Positions 49,480 to 58,223 of a DNA stretch of 64,000 nt are shown piece after piece. The stretch is from Mucilaginibacter achroorhodeus (lineage in GTDB: Bacteria; Bacteroidota; Bacteroidia; Sphingobacteriales; Sphingobacteriaceae): contig NZ_VOEI01000005.1 in assembly GCF_007846095.1 (NCBI RefSeq), forward strand, positions 248,001-312,000. The letters run 5' to 3'. The position numbers were made by a program, and so were the translations under genes. The notes below the pieces were generated by a model. It searched no databases and was not told where the DNA came from. It saw only the letters and a list, made by a program, of their open reading frames with translations. How positions within the stretch are numbered: the first letter of the stretch is position 1; each line of letters begins with the position of its first letter.

Positions 49480-50106
49480 ATGATATATCCGCAAAAGAAT
49501 AAATTGATCAAGTGGTTTTTCCATAACTACATCATGCGGATAGTGGCTCAAAATTTTGAGCAGGTAAAATTCAACGATATTCCGGTCGACAGATCAAAGT
49601 CCGTGTTGTTGATAGCCAACCATTTTAGCTGGTGGGATGGATTTTTGATGTATTATATTAACCACCAACTTTTAAAAAAGCAGTTTCATGTAATGGTGCT
49701 GGAAGAAACGGTGAAAAAGATCGGCTTTTTTAAATACCTGGGGGCGTTCTCTGTAAGCAAGGGCTCGAGGGATGCCATAAAAAGTATAAATTATGCTGCC
49801 GAACTATTAAAGGATTCGGATAGTCTTGTCCTCATTTTTCCGCAGGGCGAGTTGCACTCTAACTTTGCGGATGATATAGCGTTTGAAAAAGGCATTACCC
49901 GGATAGCAGAAAGATCGGGCGCAAAGCATCAAACCATTTTTTCAGCAACATTTGTGGAGAACTTGCAGTACAAAAAGCCAACTGCCAGCGTTTATTTAAA
50001 AACAATAGCCGAACAAAAATCCGGCGCTGACGTAATAGAGTTACAGCAAGCTTATCAGGAACATTACAATGATGCCCTGGCGCAGCAAACCAAATTAACT
50101 GTATAA
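49480..50106 (+). CDS. PlsC-type acyltransferase, copy 2
   Basis: This 208-residue paralogue of the preceding gene has the same NHFSWWDG motif at the same position (His48-Asp53) and FPQGELHSN. The two proteins differ widely outside the motifs, so the duplication is old and they may use different acyl donors or positions. It is followed after one base by the glycosyltransferase gene, which begins with GTG. CruD, which acylates chlorobactene glucoside in green sulfur bacteria, is a functional analogy, not an assignment. Confidence 0.8.
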   Translation: MIYPQKNKLIKWFFHNYIMRIVAQNFEQVKFNDIPVDRSKSVLLIANHFSWWDGFLMYYINHQLLKKQFHVMVLEETVKKIGFFKYLGAFSVSKGSRDAIKSINYAAELLKDSDSLVLIFPQGELHSNFADDIAFEKGITRIAERSGAKHQTIFSATFVENLQYKKPTASVYLKTIAEQKSGADVIELQQAYQEHYNDALAQQTKLTV

Positions 50107-50107
50107 A

Positions 50108-51199
50108 GTGATCATAGCCCTTTACGTGACTTTCTTTTTCTTGATCATTAGGTTTACAGTAACGCTGTTCAACTTCGTATCAAACCCCAAACTGCCGCGT
50201 ATAAGTCGTCATTACCAGGATAAAGTTTCTATCTTAATTCCTGCACGTAACGAGGCAGAAGATATATTAACCTTGCTTCATTCTATTGACCAGCAAAACT
50301 ACCAGAATTACGAGGTGATCGTGTTAGATGATAACTCTACCGATGATACCTTTTCTATTTGCGATACTTTCGCAGCAACGCATCCAAAATTTAAGGTAGT
50401 AAAAGGCCAACCGCTTGAAGAAGGATGGTTGGGTAAAAACTACGCGTGTTTTCAATTAGCGCAATTAGCCACGGGCAAGTACCTCATGTTTTTAGATGCT
50501 GATGAAAAAGTGTACAATGGTTTGCTTAATAGCGCTATCCACCGCATGAACCTTCGCAGCTTAAGCTTACTGAGTTTATTCACCAACCAGGAAATGCGCA
50601 GCACGGGCGAAAAGGTGGCTGTACCATTAATGCATTATATATTACTGAATTTATTGCCGCTTAGATTGGTTTACCTTGTTCGCAGCGCAGCGCTATCTGC
50701 AGCAAGCGGGCAGTTTATGATGTTTGATGCATCGGTGTACCGCGAATACCAGTGGCACCAGTTGGTGAAAAACAAAGTGGTGGAAGATGTGGAGATCATG
50801 AAGCTGGTAAAATCATCCAAACTAAATGGTGAAGCGCTGCTGGCAAACGGTATGATCAGTTGCCGTATGTACAAAAGTTATAACAAGGCTTTAAATGGCT
50901 TTGGTAAAAACTTTCTGGCGGCTTTTAATTATAACATTATAGGCTTTTCGTTATACCTGCTTATTATTATAGGTGGGCCTGTGATGGTAATAGCCACCGG
51001 TAAGCCCGGTTTAATATCTATGGCGGTAACATTGATCTTATCAGCCCGGTTGATGATCTCGCTATTAGCCGGACAAAGCGCCTGGCGCAATTTTTTATGG
51101 CATCCGCTGCAAATGCTGGCTTTGCTGCACATTGGCGTAACATCAATACAGCAACGCCTTACTAAAACAACCGTATGGAAAGGCAGAAAGATATCGTAA
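50108..51199 (+). CDS. Family 2 glycosyltransferase, CruG-like
   Basis: This is 363 residues from a GTG start one base after the previous stop. It has an N-terminal membrane helix, a GT2 catalytic domain (about 40-260) with VLDDNSTDD and FLDADEKV, the segment LEEGWLGKNYACF typical of carotenoid and hopanoid-type GT2 enzymes, and C-terminal membrane helices. Its 3' end overlaps the CruF-like gene by 25 bases. In cyanobacteria cruF and cruG are linked, CruG glycosylating the hydroxyl that CruF prepares. A carotenoid glycosyltransferase is the best guess. Confidence 0.78.
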   Translation: MIIALYVTFFFLIIRFTVTLFNFVSNPKLPRISRHYQDKVSILIPARNEAEDILTLLHSIDQQNYQNYEVIVLDDNSTDDTFSICDTFAATHPKFKVVKGQPLEEGWLGKNYACFQLAQLATGKYLMFLDADEKVYNGLLNSAIHRMNLRSLSLLSLFTNQEMRSTGEKVAVPLMHYILLNLLPLRLVYLVRSAALSAASGQFMMFDASVYREYQWHQLVKNKVVEDVEIMKLVKSSKLNGEALLANGMISCRMYKSYNKALNGFGKNFLAAFNYNIIGFSLYLLIIIGGPVMVIATGKPGLISMAVTLILSARLMISLLAGQSAWRNFLWHPLQMLALLHIGVTSIQQRLTKTTVWKGRKIS

Positions 51200-51825
51200 A
51201 ACCGGCTAAAGTTGCCATTATTGTTATCGTCTTGTTTCATGTAGTGGGGCTGGTAGGTTTTGCCATTCCGGCATTCCAGCCGCTTTTTAAACAATTAGTA
51301 CCGTATCACTTATTATTGATGCTGGTGGTGATTGTTTTATCTCACAAATGGCTTGATGGTAAATTTCTGTTCTTCGTGCTTTTGATTGCAGCCCTTGGCT
51401 TTACCGCCGAGTGGGTAGGCGTGCATAAACATTGGCTTTTCGGCGATTACAATTATGGTAAAACTTTAGGATTTAAGCTCTTAGATATCCCATTGTTGAT
51501 AGGCGTAAATTGGTTTTTGTTAATTTACAGCGCAGGCGTAGCCATGCAACACAGCCGCTTAAGAAACCCCCTTGTCAGGATAATTATTGGCGCGGCTTTA
51601 TTGGTCTTGCTTGATGTGTTGATAGAGCCAGTCGCTATCAAATTTGATTATTGGAGTTGGGAAACTGCCACAATACCCCTTAAAAATTATGGATGCTGGT
51701 TTGGTGTAAGTGTTTTGCTGTTAAGCTTGTTTGAATCGTTCGGCTTTAAAAAACAGAATTTTGCTGCGCTTGTGCTGCTTATAACTCAGTTCCTGTTTTT
51801 TGGATTGTTAAATTTGATCGGTTAA
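51175..51825 (+). CDS. cruF: Carotenoid 1,2-hydratase, CruF-like
   Basis: This 216-residue integral membrane protein has about seven hydrophobic segments and the family motif around DVLIEPVAIKFDYWSWE near residues 143-160. This (DUF422) family includes CruF, which adds water to the psi end of gamma-carotene-type carotenoids to give the 1'-hydroxyl. It overlaps the glycosyltransferase gene by 25 bases, so coupling is tight. Flexixanthin- and myxol-type pigments need this step. Confidence 0.85.
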   Translation: MERQKDIVKPAKVAIIVIVLFHVVGLVGFAIPAFQPLFKQLVPYHLLLMLVVIVLSHKWLDGKFLFFVLLIAALGFTAEWVGVHKHWLFGDYNYGKTLGFKLLDIPLLIGVNWFLLIYSAGVAMQHSRLRNPLVRIIIGAALLVLLDVLIEPVAIKFDYWSWETATIPLKNYGCWFGVSVLLLSLFESFGFKKQNFAALVLLITQFLFFGLLNLIG

Positions 51826-51973
51826 ATATCCCGTATGTCATGGTGGTCCTGTCGAACCATTTGCTGCATTGGTCTTCAACAAACTCAATCGGCTTTAACC
51901 CACACCAAAGAAATATCTAACACTATTTTAAGAAATTAACGTTTAAGGTTTAGCGTTTACAATTTAGCATTAG

Positions 51974-51981
51974 TATTTTTG
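51974..51981 (+). promoter_or_regulatory. Putative -7 element of ispH
   Basis: TATTTTTG is an exact TAnnTTTG match ending 5 bases before the ispH ATG. If used, the message would be leaderless or nearly so. Confidence 0.45.
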
Positions 51982-51986
51982 CACAA

Positions 51987-52838
51987 ATGGGCTCTTACAA
52001 CTTACAGGTTACGATAGATCAGGACTCGGGCTTTTGCTTTGGGGTGGTGTACGCTATTGACATGGCCGAAGAAATTTTGGCAGAAGATGGGTATCTGTAT
52101 TGCCTGGGCGATATTGTACACAATGATGAAGAAGTTGAGCGCTTAAAAGCACAGGGGCTTAAGATTATCGGTCATGAAGATCTAAAAAACCTGCGCAACG
52201 AGAAGGTTCTGATCCGTGCACATGGCGAGGCCCCTGAAACTTACCGCACTGCTTTAGAAAATAACATTACGCTGATTGATGCCTCATGCCCTGTGGTTTT
52301 AAAATTGCAAAACCGCATCAAATCATCTTACGATAATAAAGAGAACATCCTCATTTTTGGTAAACACGGCCATGCCGAGGTTATTGGTCTGCAAGGCCAA
52401 ACCAACGGAGATGCACTGGTTTTCCAGGATATAAGCGAGTTGGACGATGCCGAATTACCTGCAAGTTTTACGCTGTATAGCCAAACTACTAAAAGCATGG
52501 ATAAATTTTACAGCGTAAAAGACGAATTGCTTAACCGTGGTTATGAGGTAAAAGCTAATGATACCATTTGCCGCCAGGTAAGTAACCGCGATAAAGACCT
52601 GCCGCTATTTGCCACTAAGTTTGATAAGGTAGTTTTTGTATCGGGTAAAAAATCATCTAACGGCAAAGTGCTGTACGAGGTATGCAAAAAGCATAACCCC
52701 AATACCTATTTCGTTTCTTCTATTGAGGAGTTAAACCCTAATATGTTTTCACCTAATGACAAGGTAGGTATTGCCGGCGCTACATCTACACCAATGTGGC
52801 TAATGCAAAAGGTGAAGGCCGAATTGGAAAAATATTAA
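51987..52838 (+). CDS. ispH: 4-hydroxy-3-methylbut-2-enyl diphosphate reductase
   Basis: This 283-residue iron-sulfur enzyme makes IPP and DMAPP in the last step of the MEP pathway. The three cluster cysteines are Cys17 (SGFCFGV), Cys101 (DASCPVV) and Cys195 (NDTICRQ), with AGATSTPMWL near the C-terminus. IPP/DMAPP feed the carotenoid route, which fits its place between cruF and crtW. It has its own probable promoter and a 161-base spacer of A/T-rich words upstream. Confidence 0.96.
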   Translation: MGSYNLQVTIDQDSGFCFGVVYAIDMAEEILAEDGYLYCLGDIVHNDEEVERLKAQGLKIIGHEDLKNLRNEKVLIRAHGEAPETYRTALENNITLIDASCPVVLKLQNRIKSSYDNKENILIFGKHGHAEVIGLQGQTNGDALVFQDISELDDAELPASFTLYSQTTKSMDKFYSVKDELLNRGYEVKANDTICRQVSNRDKDLPLFATKFDKVVFVSGKKSSNGKVLYEVCKKHNPNTYFVSSIEELNPNMFSPNDKVGIAGATSTPMWLMQKVKAELEKY

Positions 52839-52839
52839 T

Positions 52840-53343
52840 ATGAGGAAATTGCCGGCACTGATACTTATCATATTCTCTGCCTGCGAATCCGGGCCGAAAG
52901 GCGATCTTTACAAAGTAACGGATCCTTCGGGTAACCTTGAGGGGTATGTGAATGCCAAACATGATACCGTTATACCACTCGGCAAATACCAGCTTTGCTT
53001 TACCGATACTTTTAAATATCTCGCATTTGTAATTAAAGGATCTGAAATGCTTGCCATTGACCGCAATGAGAAGGTGTTGTTTAAGCCTTTCCCTTTTGAT
53101 AATGGCCCGGATTATGAGAGTGAAGGTTTTTACCGCGCTATTGACGACAGTAAAAGGATAGGGTATGCCGATACTGCCGGCAATATCGTTATCAAACCAC
53201 AATTCGGCTGCGCATTCCCTTTTGAAAAGGGCTTGGCTAAAGTAAGTTATGACTGTAAAACAATTGAACTTGGTGAGGGCCATTCGGTTTGGGAAAGTGA
53301 TAAATGGTTCTATATTAATAAACAAGGCAAGCGCGTGAAATAA
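52840..53343 (+). CDS. WG-repeat-like lipoprotein
   Basis: This 167-residue protein has a lipobox (IFSAC) that puts the lipidated Cys at position 15. The mature part contains one clear WG/KWG-type repeat (KRIGYADTAGNIVIKPQFGCAFPFEKGLAKV) and a degenerate last one (WFYINKQGKRVK). WG proteins are exported beta structures of unknown function. It starts one base after the ispH stop. Confidence 0.7.
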   Translation: MRKLPALILIIFSACESGPKGDLYKVTDPSGNLEGYVNAKHDTVIPLGKYQLCFTDTFKYLAFVIKGSEMLAIDRNEKVLFKPFPFDNGPDYESEGFYRAIDDSKRIGYADTAGNIVIKPQFGCAFPFEKGLAKVSYDCKTIELGEGHSVWESDKWFYINKQGKRVK

Positions 53344-53354
53344 CGGAACAGCTT

Positions 53355-54071
53355 TTGCCTTTACTCTTACAAAAACTGACTTTGCAAAAATCACCTACAT
53401 ATACCGGTCTATTAGTAGCCCTTTTGGTGCTGGGATGTTGGGCTGCATCAATTATTCTGCTGATGCAATGGCAGGTTGATTTCAGCAACCCTGTGCTTTA
53501 CCTGTTTATCTTGTTGCAGATGCATCTTTACACGGGGCTATTTATTACTGCGCATGATGCCATGCATGGTTCAATAGCGCCCAAGCCATGGATAAATAAG
53601 GCAGTAGGGTTTATCAGTACATTTCTTTATGCATCTTTTTGGTACCCCAAGCTGTATAATAAACACCATTTACATCACAGCCATGTACATACCCATGATG
53701 ACCCTGATTATCACGATGGTAACTTTTTTAGATGGTATGTACAGTTCATACGTAATTATTTGTCGATATGGCAGATAGTTATCATGGCCGTAGTTTTTAA
53801 TGTTTTAAAACTTGGGCTTCCGCAGGCTAATCTGCTGCTGTTTTGGGTAGTGCCATCTTTGTTGAGTACCCTGCAACTTTTTTATTTTGGTACTTATTTG
53901 CCTCACAAAGGCGAACACGATAACAAGCACCAATCGCGCAGTTTACCTCGCAACCATTTGTTAGCCTTTTTTACCTGCTATTTTTTTGGCTATCATTATG
54001 AGCATCATGAGTCGCCCTGGCTGCCCTGGTGGAAGTTATGGAAAGCACCGGAACCACCAAAACACAATTAA
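53355..54071 (+). CDS. crtW: Beta-carotene ketolase, CrtW family
   Basis: This is 238 residues from TTG 53355; the next Met is residue 37, inside the first membrane segment, so TTG or another non-ATG start is required. This membrane di-iron oxygenase shows HDAMHG (67-72), the His cluster HHLHHSH (104-110), FGTYLPHKGEH and FGYHYEHHESPWLPWW, which are CrtW landmarks rather than those of acyl-lipid desaturases. It should place a 4-keto group on the beta ring. The reading frame and length are intact. Confidence 0.9.
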   Translation: MPLLLQKLTLQKSPTYTGLLVALLVLGCWAASIILLMQWQVDFSNPVLYLFILLQMHLYTGLFITAHDAMHGSIAPKPWINKAVGFISTFLYASFWYPKLYNKHHLHHSHVHTHDDPDYHDGNFFRWYVQFIRNYLSIWQIVIMAVVFNVLKLGLPQANLLLFWVVPSLLSTLQLFYFGTYLPHKGEHDNKHQSRSLPRNHLLAFFTCYFFGYHYEHHESPWLPWWKLWKAPEPPKHN

Positions 54072-54166
54072 TTGTTTGTATAATCGGTTGCAATTTTTTC
54101 CCTGTTTGGTGCTATCATCATTTTGCAATAATAAGCGCCGCCACAACTGGTTAGGGCTTTTTTCTG

Positions 54167-54174
54167 TACATTTG
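54167..54174 (+). promoter_or_regulatory. Putative -7 element of hemH
   Basis: TACATTTG matches TAnnTTTG exactly, 15 bases before the hemH ATG. No TTG lies at the -33 distance. Confidence 0.45.
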
Positions 54175-54188
54175 CAGCCTATATCATT

Positions 54189-55208
54189 ATGGCAAAAAAG
54201 GGAGTTTTACTGGTTAATTTAGGTACACCTGATAGTCCGTCAACAGCGGATGTACGTAAATATCTTGATGAGTTTTTGATGGATCCACGGGTTATTGATG
54301 TTAACCCGGTACTGCGCACTTTTTTGGTTAAAACCATCATCGTTCCGTTCAGGGCGCCTAAGTCGGCCAAATTATACCAGGCCATCTGGGATAAGGAAAC
54401 CGGCTCTCCACTATTGCATTACAGTCTGTTACAACAAAAAATGCTGCAGGAACGCCTCGGTGATAACTACGTGGTTGAGCTGGCCATGCGCTATCAAAGT
54501 CCATCTATTGATTCCGCATTGGCAAGGCTGAAAGAAGCTTTGATAGGCGATATCCTTGTTATTCCGTTGTTTCCGCAGTATGCGTCTGCCAGTACCGGAT
54601 CGGTGCATGAAAAAGTGATGCGAATTGTGAAGGATTGGCAAACTGTTCCGCAGATCACTTTCATCAACTCGTTCCATAATGATGACTTGATGATCGAAAC
54701 CTTTGCAGATAATGCCCGTCGCCATAACCCGGATAATTATGATCATATATTGTTCAGCTTCCATGGCTTGCCTCAACGCCAGCTCAAAAAGTGCGACCAT
54801 ACCGGTAGCTACTGCCTGCAAAAAGCCGGATGCTGCGATACTTTAAACGATACCAACAAGTTGTGTTATTCTGCACAATCACACGATACTGCCAGGTTGA
54901 TCGCTGAAAAAATGAACCTGCCTAAAGAAAAATACACAGTTTGCTTTCAATCTCGCCTGGGCAGCGACCCATGGGTACAGCCTTACACCAGCGAAGTCGT
55001 AGAACATCTGGCTAAAGAAGGTAAAAAGCGACTACTGGTATTTTGCCCTGCCTTTGTAAGTGATTGCCTCGAAACGGTTTTCGAAGTTACTCACGAATAC
55101 GGCGACGAATTTAAAGCCCTGGGCGGCGAACATGTACAATTGGTAGAAAGCCTTAACGCCGAACCGAAGTGGATTGATGCCTTGGAAAGAATGGTGAAGG
55201 AAAACTAA
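54189..55208 (+). CDS. hemH: Ferrochelatase
   Basis: This 339-residue protein inserts ferrous iron into protoporphyrin IX, the last step of heme synthesis. LLVNLGTPDSP lies at the N-terminus, SFHGLPQRQ holds the catalytic His, and FQSRLGSDPWVQPYT and VFCPAFVSDCLETV are further blocks. No 2Fe-2S tail is seen. It is monocistronic; the neighbouring carotenoid genes are not functionally tied to it beyond general pigment and redox needs. Confidence 0.96.
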   Translation: MAKKGVLLVNLGTPDSPSTADVRKYLDEFLMDPRVIDVNPVLRTFLVKTIIVPFRAPKSAKLYQAIWDKETGSPLLHYSLLQQKMLQERLGDNYVVELAMRYQSPSIDSALARLKEALIGDILVIPLFPQYASASTGSVHEKVMRIVKDWQTVPQITFINSFHNDDLMIETFADNARRHNPDNYDHILFSFHGLPQRQLKKCDHTGSYCLQKAGCCDTLNDTNKLCYSAQSHDTARLIAEKMNLPKEKYTVCFQSRLGSDPWVQPYTSEVVEHLAKEGKKRLLVFCPAFVSDCLETVFEVTHEYGDEFKALGGEHVQLVESLNAEPKWIDALERMVKEN

Positions 55209-55350
55209 TCGAGAGGGAATCAGGACTTTTAGAGTCACGAGTCAAGATTGGAGAATAGTCTGTAATTGCGAGTAGCAATTGTACCATTTGGCGAGTAGTT
55301 AATGGCGTGTTGTTATTTTTGTTAACTTGTCTTAACCAATCACAACGTCA

Positions 55351-55806
55351 ATGAGAAAATTAATTACCTTAATTATTCTTACAATTTTTTTCTTTTCAGC
55401 ATTTGCCCAAACAGACAAAGAGGATATCAAGAAAACAATCAACACGCTTTTCGATGGTATGCGCAAAGGTGACAGCACCATGTTGCGGTCAGCATTTCAT
55501 AAGGATATGGTGCTACAAAGCGTCGCCAACAAAAAAGATGGTACCACAGTATTGATCACTGAAAAAGGCGACGACTTTGTGAAGCAAGTAGGTACACCGC
55601 ACAAAGATGTTTACGACGAACGTATTACTTGGGGCGATATGAAAATTGATGGCGCTTTAGCCAGCGTTTGGACACCTTATAAATTTTATCTCGGTAGCCA
55701 GTTTAGCCATTGCGGCGTTAATTTTTTCCAGTTGATGAAAACATCGCAAGGCTGGAAGATCATTTACATTGTGGATACTCGCCGTAAGGATAACTGCCCG
55801 GAGTAA
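55351..55806 (+). CDS. Exported NTF2-like (lumazine-binding-like) protein
   Basis: This 151-residue protein has a signal peptide (about 1-19, ending AFAQ) and one SnoaL/NTF2-like fold: DIKKTINTLFDGMRKGDSTMLRSAFHKD is the family start and W(G)DMKIDGALASVWTPYKFYL its central strands. Such proteins often bind small molecules or serve as accessory folds. Function is unknown. It converges on the carotenoid desaturase gene, leaving 5 bases. Confidence 0.8.
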   Translation: MRKLITLIILTIFFFSAFAQTDKEDIKKTINTLFDGMRKGDSTMLRSAFHKDMVLQSVANKKDGTTVLITEKGDDFVKQVGTPHKDVYDERITWGDMKIDGALASVWTPYKFYLGSQFSHCGVNFFQLMKTSQGWKIIYIVDTRRKDNCPE

Positions 55807-55811
55807 AAAGT

Positions 55812-57281
55812 TTACACCAGATCTGCCACAATTTTAGCAGACAGTAGGCACAGCGGTATACCACCACCAGGATGTACACTTCCACCGCAGAAATACAGCC
55901 CCTTAATTTTGGATGATTTGTTTGCGTGCCTTAAAAAAGCTGCAAATTGGTTGTTTGAGCTGGTGCCGTAAATGGAGCCTTTGTATGATGAGGTTTTTAG
56001 CTCGATGCTTCTTGGGTCAAGGATGCTTTCGTTTTCTATAAGCTTACTGATGTCTTCTTTTAGCAATCGTGAAAGTTTGGCCTGAATGTTAGTTCGCGCT
56101 TCGGCTATCAGTTTATCCCATTCCTGCCCGCTGTTGGCAGGTACATTTATCATCACAAACCAGTTCTCACTGTTGGTTGGCGCATCATCCCGTTTTAATT
56201 TTGATGAGATGTTAAGGTAAACCGTAGGGTCATGATAAATGCTTTGCTTTTGCCAGATGTGTTCAAATTCGGCCTTGTAATCTGCGCTGAAGAATATATT
56301 ATGCAGATCAAGCTCAGAAAATTGCTTTTTTACACCCCAATAAAATATCAAAGCCGAACTACTGCGTTCCTGTTCGAGCGTTTTTTTAGGATGCAGATTT
56401 GGACGGTCTGCTAACAGCTTTTTGTAGGTGAACCAGACATCCATGTTTGATATGACTACATCAGCCTCTACAACTTTCTCTTTTGTCCGTACGCCTCTGA
56501 TCTTTTCTCCCTCAATAATTATTTCATCAACCGCAGTGTTGTAAGTGAATTTTACGCCTAATTGTATTGCAAGTCTAACAAGGCTTTGGGTTATGGCGTA
56601 CATGCCACCCTCCGGGAACCATGCGCCAAAATGATGCTCCAGATGAGGGATAACATTTAGCGTGGCAGGTGCATGGTACGGGTTTGAGCCATTGTAAGTA
56701 GCATACCGGTCAAAAAACTGCACGATGCGCGCATCTTTAAAGGCATTGGTATTGGCTTTATGCATGGTGCGCATGGCATCTATCTGCGGCAGCCTGAATA
56801 TTGACCTAATAGTATCCCAGCGAAGATAGGTCTGCAAGCGATGCAGCGACCGCTCTAAAAAAACATGGTTGGTGATCTCGTAAATATCCCGGCTGTTGGC
56901 CAAATGTTTAACCACCGCTTGGGCAGAATCGGCGGTTTTATTTGCTATCTCCTCAGAAAACTTTTCGGTATCGGCATACGCATGCAGTCGCGTACCATCT
57001 TCGTAGAAGTAATTGCAGACTACATTAAGCTTTTGGTAATTGAAATATTGGCGAGGATCTCTACCTGCAAGTTGAAATAACTCGTCAACATACTGCGGCA
57101 TGGTGAACAGGCTGGGCCCGGCATCAAAGCGGTAACCGTTCTGCTCAAACTGAGATAACTTGCCACCAGCGTAGCTGTTGGCCTCAAAAATCTCAACCTC
57201 GTAACCTTTAACAGCTAAACGGATAGCCGTAGCGATACCCGCCACACCTGCACCTATAATAACGGCTTTTTGTTGAGGCAT
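55812..57281 (-). CDS. crtD: CrtI/CrtD-family carotenoid desaturase, probably CrtD
   Basis: This is 489 residues from ATG 57281; the frame extends to 57329 into a repeat, but MPQQKAVIIGAGVAGIATAIRL is the FAD-fold start. The Rossmann loop GAGVAG is at 9-14 and the C-terminal FAD segment is YFCGGSVHPGGGIPLCLLSAK. RFDAGPSLFTMPQYVDELF resembles Bacteroidota 1-hydroxycarotenoid 3,4-desaturase (CrtD) rather than phytoene desaturase, which I remember with MGPSWYWMP. With CruF and CrtW nearby, CrtD in a flexixanthin-type route fits. I cannot exclude a phytoene desaturase. Confidence 0.8.
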   Translation of the reverse strand: MPQQKAVIIGAGVAGIATAIRLAVKGYEVEIFEANSYAGGKLSQFEQNGYRFDAGPSLFTMPQYVDELFQLAGRDPRQYFNYQKLNVVCNYFYEDGTRLHAYADTEKFSEEIANKTADSAQAVVKHLANSRDIYEITNHVFLERSLHRLQTYLRWDTIRSIFRLPQIDAMRTMHKANTNAFKDARIVQFFDRYATYNGSNPYHAPATLNVIPHLEHHFGAWFPEGGMYAITQSLVRLAIQLGVKFTYNTAVDEIIIEGEKIRGVRTKEKVVEADVVISNMDVWFTYKKLLADRPNLHPKKTLEQERSSSALIFYWGVKKQFSELDLHNIFFSADYKAEFEHIWQKQSIYHDPTVYLNISSKLKRDDAPTNSENWFVMINVPANSGQEWDKLIAEARTNIQAKLSRLLKEDISKLIENESILDPRSIELKTSSYKGSIYGTSSNNQFAAFLRHANKSSKIKGLYFCGGSVHPGGGIPLCLLSAKIVADLV

Positions 57282-57323
57282 GCGGCAAAGATAAGGTAAA
57301 GGTTCGCTCTGATAAACAAAAAA

Positions 57324-57425
57324 TGTCATTGCGAGCGAAGCGCGGCAATCTCACAGGATTGTCTTGGAGACTTGCCTCCGGGATTGCCGCGTTTCCGGGT
57401 ATTCATCGGAATCCTCGCAATAACA
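57324..57425. repeat. 102-base dispersed REP-like element (family B)
   Basis: The termini TGTCATTGCGAG and CTCGCAATAACA are inverted (one mismatch), and inside them GCGGCAATC and GATTGCCGC form a second stem. A fragment is at 10567-10592. It fills the spacer between the desaturase and DJ-1 genes. Confidence 0.65.
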
Positions 57426-57456
57426 TTGATTATTTATTAATCATACCAGTGCATGA

Positions 57457-58005
57457 CTATGCATGCACCCCTTCAGCAATTTCTTCAATTGCTTTGGCGT
57501 TAAAGGCATCCAGGTCGTCTGGCGTGCGGCTGGTTACCAAACCGTTATCGGTTACAACTTTTTCATCTACCCAATCCGCGCCTGCGTTTTTAAGGTCGGT
57601 TTGTAGCGATGGATATGAGGTCATGCGACGGCCTTTCAGTTCACCTGTTTCTATCAATAATTGCGGCCCGTGGCAGATAGCGGCCAACGGTTTACCGGCA
57701 TCTAAAAATGCTTTGGCAAATGCTACTGCTTCCTTGTTCTGGCGCAACTTGTCGGGGTTTAAAACACCACCCGGCAAAACCAGTGCGTCGTAATCATCGG
57801 GGCTGGCGTTGCTCAATTCTTTATCAACGTCTACCTCTATCCCCCAATCGGTATGGTTCCATGCTTTAATTTTTCCGCTTTTTGGCGAAATAATGTGTAC
57901 GGTGGCACCCGCAGCTTCTAATGCTTCTTTTGGGCTGGTTAATTCAACCTGCTCAAATCCTTCTTCTGTAAGTATTGCTACTTTTTTATTGCTTAAATCA
58001 GCCAT
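57457..58005 (-). CDS. DJ-1/PfpI-family (class I glutamine amidotransferase-like) protein
   Basis: This 182-residue protein has the nucleophile elbow AAICHGPQ with Cys111 and adjacent His112, and the conserved Glu17 in EEGFEQVE. This is the PfpI/YhbO/YajL-like group, credited with glyoxalase, protein-deglycase-like or stress protective activities; which applies is debated. No neighbour hints at a role. Confidence 0.88.
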   Translation of the reverse strand: MADLSNKKVAILTEEGFEQVELTSPKEALEAAGATVHIISPKSGKIKAWNHTDWGIEVDVDKELSNASPDDYDALVLPGGVLNPDKLRQNKEAVAFAKAFLDAGKPLAAICHGPQLLIETGELKGRRMTSYPSLQTDLKNAGADWVDEKVVTDNGLVTSRTPDDLDAFNAKAIEEIAEGVHA

Positions 58006-58111
58006 AATAATATTTGTTTTTAATAGGTTATTTACTATTAACTACAAGTGAATATTTCTATGGTTTTAAGAAAATTGAGATTGATGGTTTGTAATTTGGA
58101 ATGTAAAGATC

Positions 58112-58141
58112 AGATTCTTCGCTATCGCTAAGAATGACAAG
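58112..58141. repeat. Half of family A dispersed repeat
   Basis: Read on the minus strand this is CTTGTCATTCTtAGCGAT..., near-identical to the left end of the element at 25126-25209. Confidence 0.55.
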
Positions 58142-58145
58142 GAAT

Positions 58146-58179
58146 AAAAAAAGGACAGCCAACCGGCTATCCCTTTTTT
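58146..58179 (-). terminator. Terminator of asd
   Basis: AAAAAGGaCAGCC and GGCTaTCCCTTTTT form a stem with minor mismatches and a 4-base loop. Its minus-strand T-run follows the asd stop. Confidence 0.75.
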
Positions 58180-58223
58180 ATTTAAATACGAAGGTTTAAT
58201 CTCTAACCTTCAATCGCAAATCT

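Noticed and set aside
51826..51986. Small gene between cruF and ispH
   Set aside because: No frame of useful length; the spacer is A/T-rich word repeats and a decayed dispersed repeat.
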